A DNA stretch of 8,460 bases, taken from NCBI GenBank assembly GCA_016202745.1, contig JACQOB010000065.1, positions 1 to 8,460 of the forward strand. The letters are read 5' to 3'. The stretch's first letter is position 1. The number at the start of each line of letters is the position of its first letter. A program made the translations under genes and the position numbers. The notes under the pieces were generated by a model. It had not been told where the DNA came from, did not search any database, and saw nothing but the letters and a program-made list of their open reading frames with translations. Below are positions 6,844 through 8,460 of this stretch, one piece after another. Source of the stretch: Candidatus Aenigmatarchaeota archaeon (lineage in GTDB: Archaea; Aenigmatarchaeota; Aenigmatarchaeia; QMZP01).

Positions 6844-6993
6844 CTATCCTTCAGCCTCCTTAGCCTCAGTCCCTGAATACCCGCACTTCTTGCATTCAAA
6901 ATACATGTAGACGCTGGAGAAGAACTTGTTCTCAAGATAATGCACATCCAGCTGGCTGCCGCACTCTGGGCAGTGGTAAACAGGAGAATCCAT
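6844..6993 (-). CDS. Small zinc-ribbon protein
   Basis: 49 residues from the ATG at 6993. CPEC (8-11) and CKKCG (34-38) form a four-cysteine zinc-ribbon site with 22 residues between the pairs. The end is acidic. Such proteins often bind nucleic acid or act as small transcription- or translation-associated factors, but no specific role can be read here. The frame stays open upstream to an ATG at 7065, which would add 24 residues. I prefer 6993 because the extra part has no domain features and lies opposite a good signal peptide coded on the other strand. A weak TATA-like stretch sits upstream. Neither start has a Shine-Dalgarno. The gene ends 3 bases from the tRNA-Leu 3' end, tail-to-tail. 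Confidence 0.75.
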   Translation of the reverse strand: MDSPVYHCPECGSQLDVHYLENKFFSSVYMYFECKKCGYSGTEAKEAEG

Positions 6994-6999
6994 ATAAAT
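6992..6999 (+). promoter_or_regulatory. TATA box of the secreted CARDB-like (pseudo)gene
   Basis: ATATAAAT, centred about 26 bases before the ATG at 7022, with no Shine-Dalgarno: a leaderless layout. The box overlaps the start codon of the zinc-ribbon gene on the other strand, so the two starts share a 28-base gap. Confidence 0.6.
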
Positions 7000-7011
7000 T
7001 ATTGTTCTGCC

Positions 7012-7019
7012 AATTAAAA
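7012..7019 (-). promoter_or_regulatory. Weak TATA-like element for the zinc-ribbon gene
   Basis: TTTTAATT on the minus strand, centred about 22-23 bases before the ATG at 6993. This is slightly close for a standard leaderless promoter. It supports the shorter start only weakly. Confidence 0.35.
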
Positions 7020-7021
7020 CC

Positions 7022-7304
7022 ATGAAGCCAATGTTGCTTGCAGTCTTTTCGTCTGTGCTCATCATGTCGGCATCCGCGTATGCGATGAACCCTTATGTGC
7101 TAAAACTAAAAGTTAGTGATGATTCAGCCACACCATAAAGCCTGGTTTGTCTCCCAGTATTGCATTGTCCTCCCAGCTCACGGAAGGGAAAAGATCAGCA
7201 GCTCAGTATTCATATTCCCAAGCCAGCCACCCGGAGACGCGATTCTGAGAGTTAAAATAGACTCCCCGCAGGTAACCGTTGAGGAGCACTCCAGGATAAT
7301 CTAG
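7022..7304 (+). pseudogene. Frameshifted small secreted protein with a CARDB/Ig-like domain (probable)
   Basis: The ATG at 7022 opens a convincing signal peptide, MKPMLLAVFSSVLIMSASAYA, then MNPYVLKLKVSDDSATP and a TAA at 7136. Overlapping that stop, the next frame (from about 7132) reads TIKPGLSPSIALSSQLTEGK. The third frame then reads REKISSSVFIFPSQPPGD and on through LRVKIDSPQVTVEEHSRII to a TAG at 7302. Joined, these give a signal peptide, a strand, a KPG turn typical of CARDB-type Ig folds, and further strands, about 94 residues in all. Two losses of one base would explain the frames. Sequencing error is the main alternative. Otherwise only a 38-residue peptide is made. The final TAG directly abuts the 3' end of tRNA-His on the other strand. 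Confidence 0.5.
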
Positions 7305-7318
7305 GGCCGCTACTGGGA

Positions 7319-7480
7319 ATCCCATAAGCTTTTTTCCAAAAAGCTTAAGCAAAAATGGAGGCTATCTCCGCTTCGCTCCGATTGCGCCTTCCATTATTAT
7401 ATGGAAGCCGTAATGAACGAGCGTAGCGAAGTGAATAGGCTCCTTTTTCGCTCAAGCCTTTTTCTTGAAAAAAGGCTTGT
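7319..7480 (-). other. tRNA-His intron 2 (162 bases, T-loop position 59/60), strongly folded
   Basis: The T-loop exon bases TTCA (7486-7483) pair with TGGG (7324-7321) as a 4-bp helix with two G-U pairs. The bulges are AAA (7482-7480) and ATT (7320-7318). Cutting two bases into each restores TTCAAAT. The intron is nearly all stems. CAAGCCTTTTT (7479-7469) with AAAAAGGCTTG (7463-7453) gives 11 pairs. A long central rod spans about 7451-7349 and is tipped by CTTCCAT/ATGGAAG. AAGCTTTTT (7346-7338) with AAAAAGCTT (7334-7326) gives 9 pairs. No reading frame in it looks coding. The outer intron helix of a textbook BHB is absent; hairpins start directly at the bulges. Confidence 0.75.
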
Positions 7481-7501
7481 TTTGAACCCAGCCCAAAGGC
7501 T

Positions 7502-7550
7502 CGCTGTGCGAGGCCGACTGGGCAATATTGTTGCATGTCGGCAATCGACT
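7502..7550 (-). other. tRNA-His intron 1 (49 bases, position 37/38)
   Basis: The central BHB helix is CTGT (7556-7553) with ACAG (7507-7504). The bulges are GGA (7552-7550) and CGA (7503-7501), each cut after its second base. Inside the intron, GCCGAC (7542-7537) can pair with GTCGGC (7518-7513). The geometry matches the tRNA-Leu intron exactly. A decoy GCCC at 7523-7520 could pair with the anticodon stem but leaves an impossible variable loop. Confidence 0.8.
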
Positions 7551-7604
7551 CCACAGGCCCGTATGCTACCACTACACCATAGCGGCCATGATGTCTAATA
7601 TGCG

Positions 7605-7614
7605 CTTTATAATT
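7605..7614. promoter_or_regulatory. Shared A/T-rich promoter between tRNA-His and the methyltransferase gene
   Basis: CTTTATAATT on the plus strand is centred about 27 bases before the ATG at 7637, again with no Shine-Dalgarno. Read on the minus strand, the same run (AATTATAAAG) is centred about 22-24 bases before the tRNA-His 5' end. The gap of 49 bases has no other good box, so one element, or two overlapping ones, seems to drive both directions. Confidence 0.55.
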
Positions 7615-7636
7615 AAATAACCGTTAATATGTCAAT

Positions 7637-8458
7637 ATGGATCTTACCAAAAGGATAGTAACCAGAGATGAATTTAGGACAGGAGCAAATTATTTCAAAG
7701 CCTTGCGCGGCTATCAGCGGAGGGAAGATATCTTAGACGCGATGTATAAGTCTTTAGACATAAAATCCCTGGAGAAAGAAGGGCCTGTGAATTCTATTGA
7801 TCTTGGTTGTGGTCCAGGTACTGTAGGCGAGTATTTCTATAATAAGCTAAGACAAGTTGTTAAGATCCATGAATTTTTCCTCGATATTAACCCATCAATG
7901 CTATCCTCTATATCAATAAGGGCGGATTATACAATAGTGGAAGGGGATGTGACCAAATTAAAATTCCGCAGCGGTTATTTTGATATTGCAACAATGAAGC
8001 AGGTTCTGGATTATTTGCCTAAAGCATTGCAATATAAGGCGTTAAGGGAAACCTATAGGATATTGAAAAATAACGGCCAGTTTGTTCTCTCCGCTTTGGT
8101 TTCCCCATCAGAAAATGCGTTCGATCTTACAAACCTGCTTTATTCCGAGAGGGAAAAAGTTCTCAATCCCTCCACGCCAATACAAAAGTTTATTCCACCC
8201 AGAGAGATCTACAGTGAATGGCTGGAAAAAATAGGATTCAGCGATGTAAGCACCAGATATGTATATGAGATTCCACTTACAGTAAAAGATTTTGTTTCTG
8301 CATTCGGATTAAGCGAAGCGCAAAGAAAAAATCTGATGAAGTTGTACAGAGAGGTTGTAACAATGGACACGACTGACGAATTCAAGGCGCGAAAAGTCAG
8401 TGGAGATATAGAATTGATTGAGAAAGCAGTAGTTATCTCTTCTTTAAAGCATTTATAA
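7637..8458 (+). CDS. Class I SAM-dependent methyltransferase
   Basis: 273 residues with the usual Rossmann-like order. Motif I is IDLGCGPGTVGEYF (54-67). An acidic residue ends strand 2, in FFLDIN (80-85). GDV follows at 103-105. Motif IV is FDIATMKQVLDYL (115-127). RILKNNGQFVLSALV (141-155) is the typical post-motif helix and strand. A helical C-terminal region of about 100 residues probably shapes the substrate site. It fits the Methyltransf_11/25 type, with small molecules, lipids or other acceptors possible; the substrate cannot be named. ATG at 7637 has a TATA box at leaderless spacing. The gene is clearly A/T-richer than the left part of the window (one line counted gave 37% against 55% G+C), so it may have been acquired from elsewhere. 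It stops two bases before the window end. Confidence 0.9.
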   Translation: MDLTKRIVTRDEFRTGANYFKALRGYQRREDILDAMYKSLDIKSLEKEGPVNSIDLGCGPGTVGEYFYNKLRQVVKIHEFFLDINPSMLSSISIRADYTIVEGDVTKLKFRSGYFDIATMKQVLDYLPKALQYKALRETYRILKNNGQFVLSALVSPSENAFDLTNLLYSEREKVLNPSTPIQKFIPPREIYSEWLEKIGFSDVSTRYVYEIPLTVKDFVSAFGLSEAQRKNLMKLYREVVTMDTTDEFKARKVSGDIELIEKAVVISSLKHL

Positions 8459-8460
8459 AA

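Larger units (their letters stand above)
7305..7587 (-). tRNA. tRNA-His(GUG) interrupted by two introns
   Basis: The gene begins with G-1 (7587) and the acceptor GCCGCTA (7586-7580), and ends TAGCGGC (7312-7306) plus C73 (7305). The seven pairs are perfect, and G-1:C73 is the histidine identity pair. The D arm is GTGT/GCAT. The anticodon GTG is at 7554-7552. The anticodon stem CGGGC with GCCTT is imperfect: one G-U and a C-U at the outer end. The variable loop has 4 bases. The T stem CTGGG (7491-7487) pairs perfectly with CCCAG (7317-7313), but these halves lie 169 bases apart. Removing introns 7502-7550 and 7319-7480 leaves 72 bases and a standard T-loop TTCAAAT. Without the second intron neither the T arm nor the acceptor can close. 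CCA is not encoded. Confidence 0.85.

Noticed and set aside
7063..7065. Upstream ATG as the zinc-ribbon start
   Set aside because: It would add 24 residues without domain features, opposite a convincing signal peptide, and has no ribosome site. It is not fully excluded.
7326..7346. Hairpin with T-run as an intrinsic terminator
   Set aside because: It looks like one on either strand, but it lies inside the tRNA-His intron between exons that must be transcribed together.
7520..7523. GCCC as the 3' half of the tRNA-His anticodon stem
   Set aside because: It pairs with GGGC but would leave a variable region of almost 30 bases, wrong for tRNA-His, and gives no proper BHB. GCCTT at 7500-7496 with ACAG before it fits the splice rule.
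7345..7572. Minus-strand 75-residue frame across the tRNA-His region
   Set aside because: It runs through tRNA exons and both introns and resembles no protein. The RNA pairing explains the region better. The plus-strand frame at 7401-7598 fails for the same reason.
1..8460. CRISPR array or insertion sequence
   Set aside because: No evenly spaced repeats and no transposase motifs were seen. The repeats present are protein modules or RNA stems.

Overview
The window looks archaeal. Two tRNA genes carry introns bounded by bulge-helix-bulge (BHB) splice motifs. Several genes have a TATA box centred about 25-27 bases before the start codon and no Shine-Dalgarno sequence, which is the leaderless pattern. 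There is a RAD55/KaiC-like ATPase, and secreted proteins are built from PEGA, CARDB-like and cysteine-rich modules. That mix, with very tight packing, resembles DPANN-type genomes known from metagenomes. The lineage is an inference: no marker gene here settles it.

Left part (2-2650, + strand). Two adjacent genes form an operon. Both products have an outer ectodomain, a TPR-like helical hairpin, one membrane helix, and cytoplasmic SHOCT-like helical hairpins, two per protein. The first is cut by the window edge and has a beta-rich ectodomain. The second has a signal peptide and a long proline/lysine/alanine-rich linker between its two cytoplasmic modules. Its ribosome binding site overlaps the stop codon of the first.

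Middle part (2651-6673). After a 201-base spacer, a KaiC-like ATPase gene lies on the minus strand. A 99-base divergent promoter region separates it from a 947-residue predicted lipoprotein on the plus strand. That protein is a mosaic of MopE-like DGLDNDCDG motifs, CGDGxC...CxxDC motifs, three CxDxD cysteine modules, two short cysteine modules, two PEGA domains and a CARDB-like domain, with an eight-glycine run and a glycine-rich C-terminus.

Right part (6674-8460). This is very compact. It holds tRNA-Leu(UAA) with a 42-base intron, and a small zinc-ribbon gene tail-to-tail with it at 3 bases. Next comes what looks like a frameshifted secreted CARDB-like gene, then a minus-strand tRNA-His(GUG) gene starting one base after that gene's stop. 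The tRNA-His gene appears to have two introns: 49 bases at 37/38 and a highly structured 162 bases in the T-loop at 59/60. A shared A/T-rich promoter region separates it from a divergent SAM-dependent methyltransferase gene, which is clearly more A/T-rich than the rest.

Functional picture. The membrane pair and the lipoprotein belong to the cell surface. A signalling link between the membrane pair and the KaiC-like ATPase is possible from position alone but not shown. The most unusual single item is the doubly interrupted tRNA-His gene.
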